Source: Mugil cephalus (Eukaryota > Chordata > Actinopteri > Mugiliformes > Mugilidae). From it: DNA of 64,000 nucleotides. Both the position numbers and the translations under genes were made by a program. The stretch covers positions 27,582,001 through 27,646,000 of the forward strand of contig NC_061771.1 in the NCBI RefSeq assembly GCF_022458985.1, written 5' to 3'. The notes beneath the pieces were generated by a model. It was given only the letters and a program-made list of their open reading frames with translations. It did no database searches and was not told the origin of the DNA. Positions 1-29,345 of the stretch are shown in pieces (within the stretch, counting starts at the first letter, position 1; the number at the start of each line of letters is the position of its first letter).

Positions 1-492
1 ATTAGAGGAATTAGAAAGATGGAAAACAACTCTGTGTGAATTTGTTTCACATTTCAGAAAATACGCATATACGAACACATGAAACAGAAATATTTTACTT
101 GTAAATTTGTTTATTCAGGAAAATGAGCCAATATCACATATCAGTGAGTGAATCTCTAGTTAATTTAAAGGTTAAATCAGAGTCTGAATGTGAAGAGAAA
201 CTGGTTGATGGAGGACGACAACGAGCCAGAGAACATCAGTGGTTCTAGAGAAGAACCAGATGAATGTTTAGGAACAAGTCAAAGTCCTGATTTTAATACA
301 ATAGAAAAGTTGTAGCATCAGTTGATGAGAAGAAACCACCAAACATCCGTCTATTTTCAGGACTTGGGTGAAGTTTTGAGTCATTTTTCTGAAATTGTTG
401 AGGATTTAAAAACCATCGAAGCCGCTCTTGTTTGTGAAAACACTAAAAATAAAATGAGTCTGTCTTGTTTGTCTTGTTTGTCTTGTCTCCAG
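1..492. other. pus10: Intron of pus10, left edge of window
   Basis: No coding exon is seen before the splice acceptor at 491-492. Positions about 106-150 carry a short dispersed repeat that recurs almost identically at about 11768-11812, so this part is repeat-derived. A short TTGTC-type tandem run precedes the acceptor. Confidence 0.5.
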
Positions 493-635
493 GATCTGAC
501 TCTGGACCAGAAGACTCCTCTGAGGGTTTTGCACCGGCGGGCGCTGGCCGTCCGACAGCGCGTCATCCACAGCATGAACGCTCGCTTCCTGGACCCGCAT
601 CACTTCCACCTGGGGCTGAAGACGCAAGCTGGGAC
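493..635 (+). CDS. pus10: pus10 exon encoding LTLDQKTPLRVLHRR to QAGT
   Basis: 143 bases entering in phase 0 and leaving in phase 2. Acceptor CTCCAG at 487-492; donor GT at 636-637. Confidence 0.9.
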
Positions 636-2399
636 GTATCCTCACTTTAAATCTCACGTTTTAACCGCGCACACAGCGTTGAGTGTAAAAAAAATCATCG
701 TAATAACATCGACTGATTCAACACATTATAGATGAATACGGTAAAAATTTAACCAATAGATGAAAGTTCTCCAGTTGGTTATTTACATAAATCCAATATT
801 TTTTTGTATTGCAAGTTTTCTGTAAATGTATATTTAAATATGCAACTGAGGAGTCATCTACTTAAATATGCGCTAATTTGCATAATTTTCCACAACAAAA
901 ATCTGAGTAATGGTTAAACTGAGGTTCAAAATTCTTGTTTTATTTTATTAACGTATTCGATTTTCAGGTATTTACAGAGGGATTTTTGGATATCTGTTTC
1001 TTTTCATCTTAATTAATCACAAAATAGTATCAAAAGTCCACAAAAATCAATTTTAACCATGTTTTTAAGGAGTAAAATGTTCTATAAATGTTCTATAAAT
1101 CAGGCTCTGGATGATGTATGAAAACTTCCCTCTGTAAATACCTGCAGAGTGTAGTTAGGAATAAATCATATCTCAGTCTCAATATCTCCATTTCATTAAT
1201 TTTATTGAGTTTTGAGCAATTTTTGTGTGGAAACGCAGAAAATTCTGAGTGATACTGTAAATCTACCGCGTATGTGGGTTTTTGTGTGAATGTTTTTTTT
1301 TTTTTTTTTTTTTTTTTTGAGAAAAAGCTCCTTAAATCTGCAGCAACAGTTACGTGAAAGAGTTCGTCCACGGAGACTTCGGCCGCACTAAACCCAACCT
1401 GTGTCAGCTGCTGAAGACGGACACGGACATCCTGGAGCTGGACGTGGAGGTGGGACAACGAGGCGGCGGGACGGGAAATAAGAATCTGAAACCTTCAGAA
1501 TATTCATCATTTCTGCCACAAATAAAAATAATAATAATAATTACTAAGTCCTGAAAGTAAACGAAACGAATTAAAGTGAAATATTTCTATATTACCTAGA
1601 GTGTGAACTTCACACAACAATGAAATGAGTGTGAGGGAGAACATGACAGAAGGGAGGCCCCACTGCTATTAGCTAGGCTAGTTAGCTACTGTCTTCTTGT
1701 TGGTTGCCAGCTGCTAGCTCACTGCTAGCTCAGTGCTAGCTCAGTGCTAGCTGCTAGCTCAGTGCTAGCTCAGTGCTAGCTCACTGCTAGCTCACTGCTA
1801 GCTCAGTGCTAGCTGTTAGCCTGCTGGTTGGTTTCTAAGTTGGCTTCTAAATGTGTTTTGCCTCAAATCTGAGCACAAGTGGTTGTATCATCTCATCCTG
1901 TGTGATAATGAATCGATGCGTCTGAAAAACCACCTCACGAGAAAGTAAAAGTGTTTTAACTTTATTACATATTTGAGAAGTTTTTTTTTTTTATTGAGAT
2001 ATTCAGGTTTTTTACATTTCTAAGGGGAATGTAAATGCAACAATTGTTGAAAATGAAGCAGGAAGTAGAAACAAAAGTGAACCTGAGTTGTTAAAAAGAC
2101 ACAGCGCCGCCTTGTGTTGGGGAGGAGTCATTACAGTTACATAGGTTACGCCATCTATGTCCCGTAGTTCTATAAAAGAGCCTTAAACCTCACGTAGTTT
2201 TTACTTTATTATTTTATTATTATTTATGTATTATTTTTATTGAGATATTTAGGTTTTGTGCATTTCTAGGGGGAATGGAAACTCAGCGTAGGCTACGTGG
2301 TTAGGTCACTGTGTCCTATATTTACTATAAAAGAGCCTTTCCTCTTGTCTCCTGTCTCAGTCTGTGGACGTGGACTGGCCTCCCGCCATCCCAGAGTGA
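493..2399 (+). CDS. pus10: pus10, C-terminal three coding exons (tRNA pseudouridine synthase Pus10), partial
   Basis: Pus10 isomerises uridine to pseudouridine in the T-loop of tRNAs (positions 54/55 in archaea and some eukaryotic tRNAs) and has a reported role in microRNA processing. Three exons splice in frame, 493-635, 1350-1449 and 2361-2399 (stop 2397-2399), and give the last 93 residues. Recognisable motifs are QKTPLRVLHRR, KTQAGTYVKEFVHGDFGRTKP and the C-terminal SVDVDWPPAIPE, which match the C-terminal part of the vertebrate Pus10 catalytic domain nearly residue for residue. The catalytic Asp and the N-terminal THUMP-containing half must lie upstream of the window. Donors are GTATCC and GTGGGA, and acceptors end in CAG. 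The gene is convergent with akt3; I do not know whether this adjacency is general in fish. Identification is secure; only the 3' part is visible. Confidence 0.93.
1350..1449 (+). CDS. pus10: pus10 penultimate coding exon
   Basis: 100 bases; the first base completes the Thr codon, followed by YVKEFVHGDFGRTKPN and ending LELDVE. Donor GTGGGA at 1450. The upstream intron contains a poly-T run at about 1292-1318. Confidence 0.9.
1671..1840 (+). repeat. GCTAGCTCAGT tandem repeat inside a dispersed repeat
   Basis: An 11-base unit (GCTAGCTCAGT, with CACT variants) is repeated at about 1711-1816 in the last pus10 intron. The flanks (GGCTAGTTAGCT ... CTTGTTGGTTGC on the left, TAGCCTGCTGGTTGG on the right) recur at about 56980-57090, where the tandem core is collapsed. 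The array therefore expanded inside a mobile repeat. Confidence 0.75.
2361..2399 (+). CDS. pus10: pus10 terminal coding exon
   Basis: Twelve codons (SVDVDWPPAIPE) plus TGA after the acceptor TCTCAG. Human PUS10 ends SVDVDWPPALDD, so the stop is in the expected place. Confidence 0.9.
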   Translation, partial: SVDVDWPPAIPE

Positions 2400-2822
2400 A
2401 CGCCGACCTCTTCTTTAGACCGAGGTGTTTTCCTTCAGGACGACAGTGGAGAACAAGAACGCACCAGAAACAAGGAGAAGGAGAAGAAGAAGAAACCTCC
2501 TGGTGGCTCAGTTTTAGGGCGACGCATGGAAGGATTTTCTGTTCTTGCGTCTAAATGTGACCGGTGAGATCTGTGCCTTCAGCCTTAAAAGGAGACGCGA
2601 GCCTGGACTCATCCAGGAGTTTAGTTTAATCTTCAGCTTGACTCCATTATCATCTACGTCATTTACATCTGTGGGAAGTTGGACCTCTGAGAACAGGACG
2701 GAGGTTTAGTTCACGTTTAACTCTTTTATCACATAGTTTAGATTTAACGAACCGGGGAAAAATGTTTTTATTCCATCAGAGGAAAACTTTTCTTCTGTTT
2801 CCTCATTCAGACCCTCAGACAC

Positions 2823-2838
2823 AATAAAAAATAATAAA
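2823..2838 (+). promoter_or_regulatory. pus10: Candidate pus10 polyadenylation signals
   Basis: Two AATAAA hexamers at 2823-2828 and 2833-2838, about 430 bases after the stop codon. Position fits a pus10 3' end; usage is not shown. Confidence 0.45.
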
Positions 2839-2839
2839 T

Positions 2840-4240
2840 AAACTCATAACACTTTCCACGTGTAAGTTTAGTTTAGTATTTATTATTTTACCTTTGGGTT
2901 TTCACTGAGGTGAAGATGAACTAAAAAACTATTTTCCGTTCATATTCATGTGTTTTCAAGTTGTTGCGTTTCGTCATTAATTGATAAAAACTCAACAATA
3001 AACGATGAAGAGTTTGAGTTAATTGGCTTAAATTTTTTTTTCACCAACTGTAAAATAACAATCAAGAATAAAAGTTTACATTCGTAGAGGAAACACAATC
3101 ATTTAAATTAGAAAACAATGAAAACCCCTATGGAGGTGACAGCTGAGGATTTCTGGATGTTACATGTGAGTCGCGCTTGTTGTCAAAGTTTTTTTTAATT
3201 ATTATTATTATTATTTTTCCAGAGACAAATTTTGTGTGATTCCTGTTCAACAATAAACAAACTAAACTCTGTCCTGTGGCTGATACTTGATCAGTTTGAG
3301 GATCTAGTGAATGTGGAGGTCAGGTCAACACCTTGAGTCTATTTATTTGTAAAGTTGTTCCTAAAGTGTTTTTGTGCCTGTGTCTGGACGTGGCTGCTGT
3401 GGGGTGGTGGGGGGTGGGGGGGGTCTGGTCTACTCTAGGTGGGTGCTACATCCGCATGAATGAATCTCAGGTCCAAACATTTCCCAGCAGAACACTGAAT
3501 TGTCACTAGATGGTTTAAATGTTATTGACTTCTCTCCAGTCAGTGGTCATAATGTTGTGGCTGATCGGTGTATGTGTCTAAAACCCAAAGTAAAATAAAA
3601 CTTGACTGAGCGAAACAGACGAGACATTTTCTTCCTCCTATAAACAGCAGGTCTCAGAACTAACTGGTCAAAATAAAAAGCTTCGGCTCAGCAACATTAG
3701 TTTTATGGAAAAAAATAACGGGTTAAAATCCTCAAAATGACTGAATGTTTTGTAAAATGCTGAAGTGATTTAAGAGGTTTATGCCAAAAAAAATATTAAT
3801 CACTGAGATTTTTATAGCATTTTTGTCCTGAGTGACTCAAGAGAGAAGAAAATTAAACTGAATTAAACATTTTTTTCGATAAAAACTCGTCTCAGCAGAA
3901 ACTAAACAAACACAGTTTCTCATATCAGGAGAATCTTTCACTATTGTCCATCTATTGTCTGATTATTGAGACGTTTCACATTTAATAACCTCAGCGTCTT
4001 CTCAGGGATTTTTTTTAATTATTATATATTTATTTATATTTATTTATTGCTGCTCTGCTGCTAAAACCCGGACGTGAATCTTTGGTTTGATTTGTGCGAG
4101 TTCGTCTGAAATGAGGAGTCGTCACAGCGGAAACCCTGAAATGTATTTCTTTTAATTTAATTCAAAATAAATACTACCACGGCAACGCAAGTCCACTACT
4201 GGGTTCTTGCTCTAATGTTTTGGTAAGAAAACAAACAAGC
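2840..4240. other. pus10-akt3 convergent spacer
   Basis: No gene is seen. About 3280-3570 is a minus-orientation copy of a Tc1/mariner-like remnant that recurs at 22.7-23.0, 37.05-37.47 and 40.4-40.65 kb. The rest is AT-rich unique-looking sequence. Confidence 0.5.
3280..3570 (-). mobile_element. Decayed Tc1/mariner-like remnant (copy A)
   Basis: Shares with the copies at 22.7, 37.1 and 40.4 kb the conserved end AGCCACAACATTATGACCAC (here on the minus strand), a CACCCACCTAGACCAGACC block and the ACTTGATCAGTTTG block. In the 37.2-kb copy the latter reads DPKLIKYLWDD, recalling the Tc1-type motif DLNPIEHLWDEL. No intact transposase remains. Confidence 0.55.
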
Positions 4241-5830
4241 AAATGATCCAAAAAAAAAAAAAAAAAAAGAATAAAAAGAGACTTCAGTTAATGCATCCAT
4301 CATCATCATCATCATCATCATCATCGTCATCATCTTTTAAGAGGTGCCTTTTTTTTTTAACAACATACAAGGTAACACTGCCTAGAATGACAAACATAAA
4401 TAAAACAAACACTATGGTACAAAAAAAAGAGGAGGAGCAAGGGATGATGGGACAGGAACAACATGATAAAACCAGCACTGCAAAAAAAAAAGAAGAAGAA
4501 GAAGAAGAAGAATTCAGCCATTGTCCCACGTCAGTATTTTATCTTTTTAAAGAGAAACAGAGATGACTCCACAGGTACTGTCTGTCCTTTCACGTATCCA
4601 ACGGTTTCAGGGACAACGACGGCGGCGACGGGCTGGGCTTCGTCTCCATGGAAACATCCTCCATGGATGAGAGAGTCGGAACGGGAGGAGGAGGAGGAGG
4701 AGGATCAACCAAAAAAAGGGGGAGGATCAGTGGAAGAGTCCAGTCTTTGACACGGTGTGTTTGTGTTTTTTTTATATATATATATATTTTCTCTTAAATG
4801 CAGTTTCTCAGTCTGTTGTAGTTTTTTGTAGTTTTTTTCGGTCCCTATTCTCATCAGCAAGCTCGAAGTACAGTCACACTGAAAACAAATAAAACCACAT
4901 CTGTCTCGTCTGGAAGGACCAAAGGAAAAAAGAAAGAAAGAAAACCAAAAGTAAAAAGGCATTGCATATTTACATCGATAACGTTTGGGCCAACTGGACT
5001 CTTCTTTATTTCTTTTATTTCTTTCTTCTTTTTTTTTTTTCTGGCAGTTCTCACAGTCTTCTTTCATGAGTGTCTCACGGCTCAGTTTTCTCGTGATCGG
5101 TGACATGATTGGTGATTGGGTGATGACTCTCAGGTTCAGGTTTAAAAAGCGTGGACATAGATTTCTCTTGTAATACTGACAGGATAAAGCAGGGCTGGGG
5201 GGCGTGTCTGCAGCTGGAAGCCTCGTTTCTCTAAGCGTTCCCTGTGATAAATTCTCTTGACTATGATTTTATCATCTAAAAACAGTCTTTGTGTGTCTGT
5301 GTGTGTGTGTGTGTGTGTGTGAATCTTTCTGCTTCGGACTCGGACTTGGATTATTGTGCAGAAACAAATCAGATGTGATGATCCCTCTCAGGTTCAGCTG
5401 TGATCTGAGCGCAGTGCAGCCCTCCGGCCACTAGGCGGAGCTGCAGCGACACTGCACTCACTTCTTTTCCACTTAAATGTACAAAAGTACAAAGCAGTTG
5501 AAGTCCCACATACCAGGAGCAGATGGCATCCACAGCTTCAGTCTAATTCATGAGGCAGTAGATCATTTTTAATGTTTCCTCCAGTGGAGAAACTTTAAAT
5601 CCAAACCTGACTTTGCCCGAGTTTAAGTATCTGAATGAGTTGGGCGGGTTTTTCTTATCTGTGCTGCGACAAAACTGCAGGTCCTGATTTTAGAATTTAG
5701 ATCCCAGAAAATAAAAAGTAGGATGTTTGTTTGAACGAAGCCTGAACTGGTTTTGGGGAAGTTTCACCTGAACATACGCTGCATGTAAGGAAAACACCAG
5801 ATCTGATTCAGTTTGTATGGGAGAGTATTA

Positions 5831-6229
5831 GGGTCACCCATGAGGAAAAATTCAAAAAGAAAGTCGAAATTTCAAAAAAAAAAATAAATACAAAATAAAA
5901 ATAAAATGAAATTTTGAGAAAAAAAAGTCAAAATTATGAGAAAAAATTATGAAATTTTAAGAAAAAAAAGACAATATATCAAGAAAAAAGTCGAAATTTC
6001 AAATTTCAAAGAAAAAAATAAATTTTGAGAATAAAAGTAAAAATTTCGAGAAAAATGTTGAAATTTCAAAAAAAATATATAAAATTTTGGGGGAAAAAAT
6101 CAAATTTCAAAAAAAAAAAAAAAAGGAATTTTGTTGCCAATTTTGACTTTTTTCTCGAAATGTTGACTTTTTTCACAGCATGATGAAATTTTTTTTTACC
6201 TCCTGTAATTTTTTTTCCTCATGGGTGGT
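5831..6229. mobile_element. Short terminal-inverted-repeat element with AAATTTCGAG-type core
   Basis: CCCATGAGGAAAAA at 5837-5850 is exactly inverted as TTTTTCCTCATGGG at 6212-6225. The interior is an A-rich array of degenerate GAAATTTCGAGAAAAAAGTC units whose complement returns near the right end, so the element can fold on itself. No coding capacity; a MITE-like element. Confidence 0.65.
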
Positions 6230-6515
6230 TTACTCTTCCGTAAGTTTGAAGCCTGAAACTTCAGTCTGATCCTCACTGTGTGAGGAGCGTAAATGTGTAA
6301 ATGTGTGTGTCTGTGTGTGTTTGTGTGTGCTATGACAGCATAAAGATCCCCCCCCCCCGAAAAATCTCACCCACCCCCCTAATGTCCCACATACATACAG
6401 CACATACATCCATACATTAAGTCACGTTTCCCTGTGTAAACATCCATCCCACTAGTCCTACAGCTACGATGAGGAAACAGAGGAGACGAGGAGGAGGAGG
6501 AGGAGGGGTGAGGAA

Positions 6516-6542
6516 GGGGGGGGGGGGGGGGGGGGGGGGGGG
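6516..6542. repeat. Homopolymer G run (27)
   Basis: 27 consecutive G flanked by GGA-rich sequence; potential G-quadruplex and an unreliable length in any assembly. Confidence 0.9.
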
Positions 6543-7146
6543 CGGAGGAAGGCCTCGTCCCGCCCCCCTCGCCCACCACCACCACCACCACCACCTGCTG
6601 TGGTGCAGTTAGTTTGAGTTTGAACGCGGTTGTGCTCTGTGGCGCCTGAGTGAACTGTGCAGTTTCTGGCAGTTTACTGTTTCAAAACCAAAAAATAAAA
6701 TGAAGAAGAAGAAGAGGAGGAGGAGGAATAAGAAGCGAATGGGTTAAAAAAAAATAAACGATGAACTCGTCCATTCTTTTTTTTTTTTTTTTTTTAAACC
6801 TGTAGACTGTATTTCATCTCATTGCCATGGGGTTTGGGGGAATGTGCGCTGCCATGGCAAATGTATGAGGAAAGGGTAGTTGTAGTTTGTTTTGTTTTTT
6901 GTTTTGTCTTTTTGTTTTTTGTATTTTTTCTTTCTTTTTTTTTTTTTTAAATGAGTGAACCACGAGCCATGCACTTATTCTCAACTATGAATGACCCTTC
7001 ACGACCCACCCACCCTCCCTCTCTCCCCAGAAACAACAACAGAAACACCCTGTCGGTATGATACGAAACACCTGCACACGTAAGGCAACATTTTTGGTCT
7101 TTTGTTCCCTAAAACGGCTCTTCCAAACCAAGTGCAAAAAAGTCAA

Positions 7147-7200
7147 AAGAAGAAGAAGAAGAAGAAGAAGAAGAGGAAGGAGAAGAAGAAGAAGAAGAAG
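7147..7200. repeat. (GAA)n microsatellite
   Basis: Nearly pure GAA repeat with a few GGA interruptions, in the probable akt3 3' UTR (TTC on the sense strand of akt3). The basic and Phe-rich open frames across it are artefacts. Confidence 0.85.
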
Positions 7201-7544
7201 GGCAGAAATGACAAAGATGAACGCAACCCGGGTCGACTTAACTTAATACTGACGAGGAGAAAAAAAAAATAAATAACAAAAACATTGCCTTCTGCAGTAA
7301 ATAGCGCTGAAAATGTAGGAGACTTATTTTTTTTTTGTTTTTGTTTTTTTTTAGTGTGGGGAGACGAGCTGAAGTCTATCCCACTGTGCAAAAACCTCTT
7401 TAAAGTCCCTAAAAAGACTTCTCCCCGTCTGCGAGGAGGCAGCGAAGGAGAAAAAGAGGGGAGACTGGTATATTTTTTTTTCTTTTCTTCCTAGAATGGC
7501 TACGTGTTTTCCTCAAGATGGCCACGGATGGGGGCGATGCTGTC

Positions 7545-7573
7545 GGGCCGGGCCGGGCCGGGCCGGGCCGGGC
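7545..7573. repeat. (GGGCC)n pentanucleotide repeat abutting the akt3 stop codon
   Basis: Five complete GGGCC units plus GGGC end at 7573; the akt3 stop TGA occupies 7576-7574 on the minus strand, so the repeat starts with zero spacing in the 3' UTR (sense GCCCG units). Confidence 0.9.
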
Positions 7574-24984
<17,411 letters not shown>

Positions 24985-25189
24985 GGTGGCGTCTCCTCGT
25001 CACCAGCTCTCCCAGTTCTCCCAGTGTGGTGACGGTGCGGGGGACAGATGATGGAGGGGTGGTGGTGGGACAGCGTCTCAGGCCTCGGTCAGCTGTCCCG
25101 TCTGACCGCTCGTCCTCCCCGCGCTCGCCCGGGCCTCGCAAACCTCCACCTGACCTCAGATCGGCCGCACAAGCCTCCACCCGCCTCTC

Positions 25190-26170
25190 TTCCCTTTCCC
25201 CCACTTTCACTTTCTCTTACCTCCGTCTGTGTCTCTCCCCTCCTAGTGCTTCTCACCTACTTCCCCCTTCCTTCCTTCCTTCCTTCCTTCCTCACTTCCT
25301 TCCTTCCTTCTCACTCCCTGCTTCTCAGTGTTCCTCCCTCTTTCGTTCTGTCAAACTTCTCCTTCTCCTTCGGCGTTCGGGCGCTCCAGCGTCGGCCTCG
25401 GCCTGGGAGGAAACGGAGAGAAAAAAGAGAAACACGCTGAGCAGGTCGGTGGATGGTTTCCTTCGCGCAGCAAACACAGCAGGCAACCGCTCATTGTTTC
25501 ACGGCCTTAGCACACTTCCTGCCTCCTTATCTCCTTCTATCCTTTACCTTACCCTCGCTTCTTTTCTTTCTCCTCCTATCTTTCCCTACCTCCTTTTTTT
25601 TTACCGACTCTCGCTCCTTTGTCCCATTTTTTATGCCTCCTCTTATAATTCAACCTCTCCCACCTTCTTCCTCCATCTTTCCTTTATTCCCGTGATTCCC
25701 ACTACGTCCTTCTCCCCGTCTCCTCCCTTCCTCCTTTTTCACCATTCATTCCACCCATCTTTCCCTCCGCTCCCTCTCTTCTTCTTCTTCTTCTTCTCCC
25801 TTTTCCTTCCTTTGTCCCTTTTCTTCTCCTTCTCTAAATTTCACTCACAACTTTTACCTCATTTTTTTTTTACCTCCTCTTTCCCTTCCTTCCGTCTTTC
25901 CCACCCTCCATCCATCCATATCAATCTATCATTCCCTTGGGTCCCTTTTCCCCCTTCACTCGTTTCCTTCTTCCACAATAAATTCCAGTGTTTCCCACCC
26001 TCTCTCTATCGCCTTCCTTCCTCGCCTCTATCCCTCCCTCCTCCACCACCTCCTCCACCACCACCCGCTACTCCCATTACTTTTCCTCTGAGCCCCATCT
26101 CTCCTTCCTCACATCTTCTCCTCTTCCTCTGTAACTGATCCATCTCGTCCTCCTCCACCGGTTTCCTCTT
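25190..26170. repeat. Long polypyrimidine tract upstream of akt3 coding exon 1
   Basis: Nearly 1 kb of C/T-biased plus strand with TTCC tetranucleotide runs (about 25264-25312), TTCTTC runs and CCACCT runs. On the akt3 sense strand it is a polypurine tract just 5' of the start codon exon. The 370-codon open frame it contains (25026-26138) is explained by low complexity and is not called a gene. Confidence 0.75.
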
Positions 26171-26614
26171 TCCCTCGTTCCATCTAACTCACCGATCCCC
26201 GGTGCTTTTCACCCCTTCGTACGAATCCACTCATCTCTTCCTGAGTTTACGGTGACGGTGACACGTTTATTTCGGGGCACTGGTGAAAGTGTGTTTGTTT
26301 GTTTGCAAGTGTCTTTGGCCTGTGTTTCATCACCTAAACCACCTCAACCTGAGGCTGGAGAGGACTTAGGACGATCACTTTTCACGTCTCACCTGTTTTC
26401 TTTTTAATGAAATAAACTTTTTTTTGGTGACTCTTGCGCCTCTCGAGCCGGGACGTACGACACGTTAGCAGCGACCAGAGGACGAAACGTTCAGTTAAGA
26501 GCGTCTTACTGTGTTGCTGCTGGTCGTCAGTCGTATTAGTTAAAAATAAAAATGGGGAATCGATTTCAGCAGCTAGGATGTGAAACTATTCATTTTAAAT
26601 GAATACGTAGGATA

Positions 26615-26730
26615 GACAGTGCTGGGAGTAATGCGTTACAAAAGTAATACAAAAGTAATGCATTACTTTGTACTGTAATGTATTGTACTGTAATGTAAGG
26701 GCATTACAAAAAAGTTATTTTTGAATTTTT
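26615..26730. mobile_element. End of a widespread teleost-type repeat (GTAATGCGTTAC)
   Basis: GGGAGTAATGCGTTACAAAA followed by AAAGTAATGCATTAC. A related opposite-end sequence (AAAAGTAATGCGCTAG) is present near 51.78 kb. Only a fragment. Confidence 0.4.
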
Positions 26731-27939
26731 GTACAAATTTGAGATTAGCAGAGGACGAGCAAACGTTAACTTCCTGTTAGAGACAGAGAACAGCTGATTG
26801 GGGAGGAGATGACTCCAGTGGAGACGGACGTACGCTCGTTATTTTCAGTTCGTCAGAGAGAAGGATACGACGAACATTATATTTAAGTTCTCTTTGTGAG
26901 CGAAACCAAAAGATCTCCGTGACTCACGAAATACCACAAGTTCTTTAGGTGTTCGGTTACAATATACAGCAGCAGCTTCTGGCGATATTGATTTCAATAT
27001 GACTGAACCTAAATTTACGGCATCTCCATCACAGTATGTATTGAGCCATGAGCCGTAACTGCTCCATTAATGTAATGGCTACTGTTGTTAGCGTTAGCCT
27101 AGCTTAGTCATCAAGCCATTTCCACATCACCTTCTACTGGATGTGGAAATGTTAAGTTTGATCAAATGTTCACTAATTAATTAACCTGACTCTGAAATCT
27201 GTGTCCGTCTCCTACATCTCTTGAGATGTATAAGGGAGACAAGTCAGGATTTCTGTAGCGAAAGTTAAATCAGTAAGAACAGACATAAGTTCGCCTGATA
27301 CCAGACTCAAGTTAGATAAAGTTTCAAAACTAAATCTAAAAAATAATCCACGCAGTTTGAGAGTGGATGATGAATCTTCCAGCTCAGTCTCATGTCCATT
27401 GTCTTATATACAAACTATTATATGAGACCCTTAATAATCGTCTTTGCTCCTCGTCCTTTTCATTTAGAGGCGTCCACACTGTGGGATAAATAAATGATTA
27501 TTTCCTTTTGCAACACACAAAACCTTTCCAAAGAGTTTATGATACGTAAATCTGCTCATGTTTACCCCTGAAATCTGACGACTATAAAGATAAATCCGAT
27601 ACTGAATACGGATAAATTAGAATCAGATTCATTACATCGACCTGAAAACGAGCGACTTGTTTCCTCTGGTCGTACTCACGTGCTGAGAACCGTTCACCTG
27701 GAAGGCAGAACATGAGGAATAATAACGAGGTGCGATGATATCATCCTAATAAACTATGATGTCACCCCGGTGACTAAACGCAGAGCACAAACATGTGGTT
27801 GTTGTACGTTTCTGTTCATCGTGAAAATAACATTGAACTCTCTTTAAAGGGCGCTGAGGAAAAGTTGTTTCTGTCGCGTTTCACAGATTTAACGTGACTG
27901 TCGTCGTCGTCGCACATTGATTATATCAAGTCACACATC

Positions 27940-29345
27940 ATGAGATGAATCCTCTGTGTCCCGCTCCTATTAATAATCTATCAGTAATATAACAATAAAA
28001 CATGATTCCCTGTATGTTTAGTCCTTCTATTTAATACATTATGGATAATAACCAGAGTTCTCAGAATGATAATATTCAATGATGGTATAAAAGTGAGAAG
28101 AAGAACATGTTCTGGTGCCTTTTGACATGTTCCTTCACAAAATATGACTGCACATCTAAGCAAACAATAATGACACTGGGACTTCACCAACGCTCAGTTC
28201 TCAGGCCAACAGTGTTCAGCATTTACTATATGCTCGTATTTGCCGAGATTCATCATATCATATATTTATTATATTTATAAAACATTACTACAGTCCCACG
28301 AGCACTGGTTTAGGGGTAAGAAGTGTCTGGACGTGTAAAATGGTCCTTAAGAAACACGTGAAACGACAGTTTTGAACCCTAATAAAGGTTAGTTTCAGTC
28401 GTACTCAAGTCTAAATTTGAAAAGCTGCCATCATTACAAACTGAACTGTGAATATCAAATCATAAATCATAAACCCTTTGTGTTCCTCTCCTGCTAAAAA
28501 CACAGTAAGGGCTAATAATAACGTTTTACTAAAATTACAATATTCATTGTTGGATGGTATAAAAGTGAGAACGTGGTCCTTCACGACATATTACTACACA
28601 AACTGGAAAATACATCTGAGCAAACAAAAACGACAGTGGGACTTCACAGAGGATCAATTCTCAGGCCTTCAGTGTTCAGCATTTACTGTTGCTTGTACTC
28701 CAGATTGAAATAATAGCTTTGAACCCAAAGAAAGTTAGCCTCAGTCGTTCTAAATCTGAAACACGGCCATCATCACAAATCCTTTGTGTTTTACTCCTGA
28801 TAAAAACCTGCCTAAGGTTTCCCTCTGCTATTTCATATATTGCGGTTAATGAGATTTCCTAAAGTGACAATATTCACTGATGGTATAAAAGTGAGAAGAA
28901 CATGTTCTGAGGCCATTTGACATGATCCTTAACAAAATATTACTATACAAACCATCTGAGTAAAGAAAAATGAAACGGGGACTTCACCAAGGATCAATTC
29001 TCAGGCCTCCAGGGTTCAGAATTTACATAAATCTACTTCACATTCATAAAACAACATCACTAAGTCTCATATGAGTGCGTCCGGATGTGTCACACGGTTA
29101 ACACTTACAACAACAGTTTTGAAACAAAAAGAAAAACTCAAGTTTGAACAAATTTGAAAAGCTGCCCTCACTAGGACCAGAACCGCATATATCAAACCAC
29201 AAACCGAGAGGCGAATCCTTTGTGTCCCACTCATACTAAATATCTAATTTCCTGTGCTATCTGACATATTGTGGCTAATAACAACATCTCCTAACATGAC
29301 AATATTCATTACTGGAGAGTGTGTAAATGTGACAACCTGGTTCCT
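27940..29345 (+). repeat. Array of decayed non-LTR reverse-transcriptase fragments
   Basis: Three to four diverged, unequal units (starting near 27.95, 28.44, 28.80 and 29.20 kb), each with TGGTATAAAAGTGAGAA, CATCTGAGCAAAC and then GGACTTCACCAAGGATCAAT. The last block is a mutated form of the GVPQGSILGP motif of LINE reverse transcriptases; the better copy at 32153 reads GVPQGSILGPSLFSIY. Too broken to code. Confidence 0.6.

Larger units (their letters stand above)
4241..7573 (-). other. akt3: Probable akt3 3' UTR and downstream flank, simple-repeat rich
   Basis: Lies directly downstream of the akt3 stop on the minus strand and has no coding signal. It contains (TCA)n at 4296-4332, (GAA)n near 4490-4512, a terminal-inverted-repeat element at 5831-6229, a run of 27 G at 6516-6542, (GAA)n at 7147-7200 and (GGGCC)n at 7545-7573. 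Mammalian AKT3 has a 3' UTR of several kilobases. The true polyadenylation site cannot be fixed from sequence alone. Confidence 0.35.

Noticed and set aside
4243..4750. Poly-Ser, poly-Asp and Glu-rich short frames
   Set aside because: Products of TCA, GAA and GGA microsatellites in the probable akt3 3' region.
25026..26138. 370-codon open frame on the plus strand
   Set aside because: Composition is Ser/Pro/Phe/Leu from a polypyrimidine tract; no domain, no splice support; opposite akt3.
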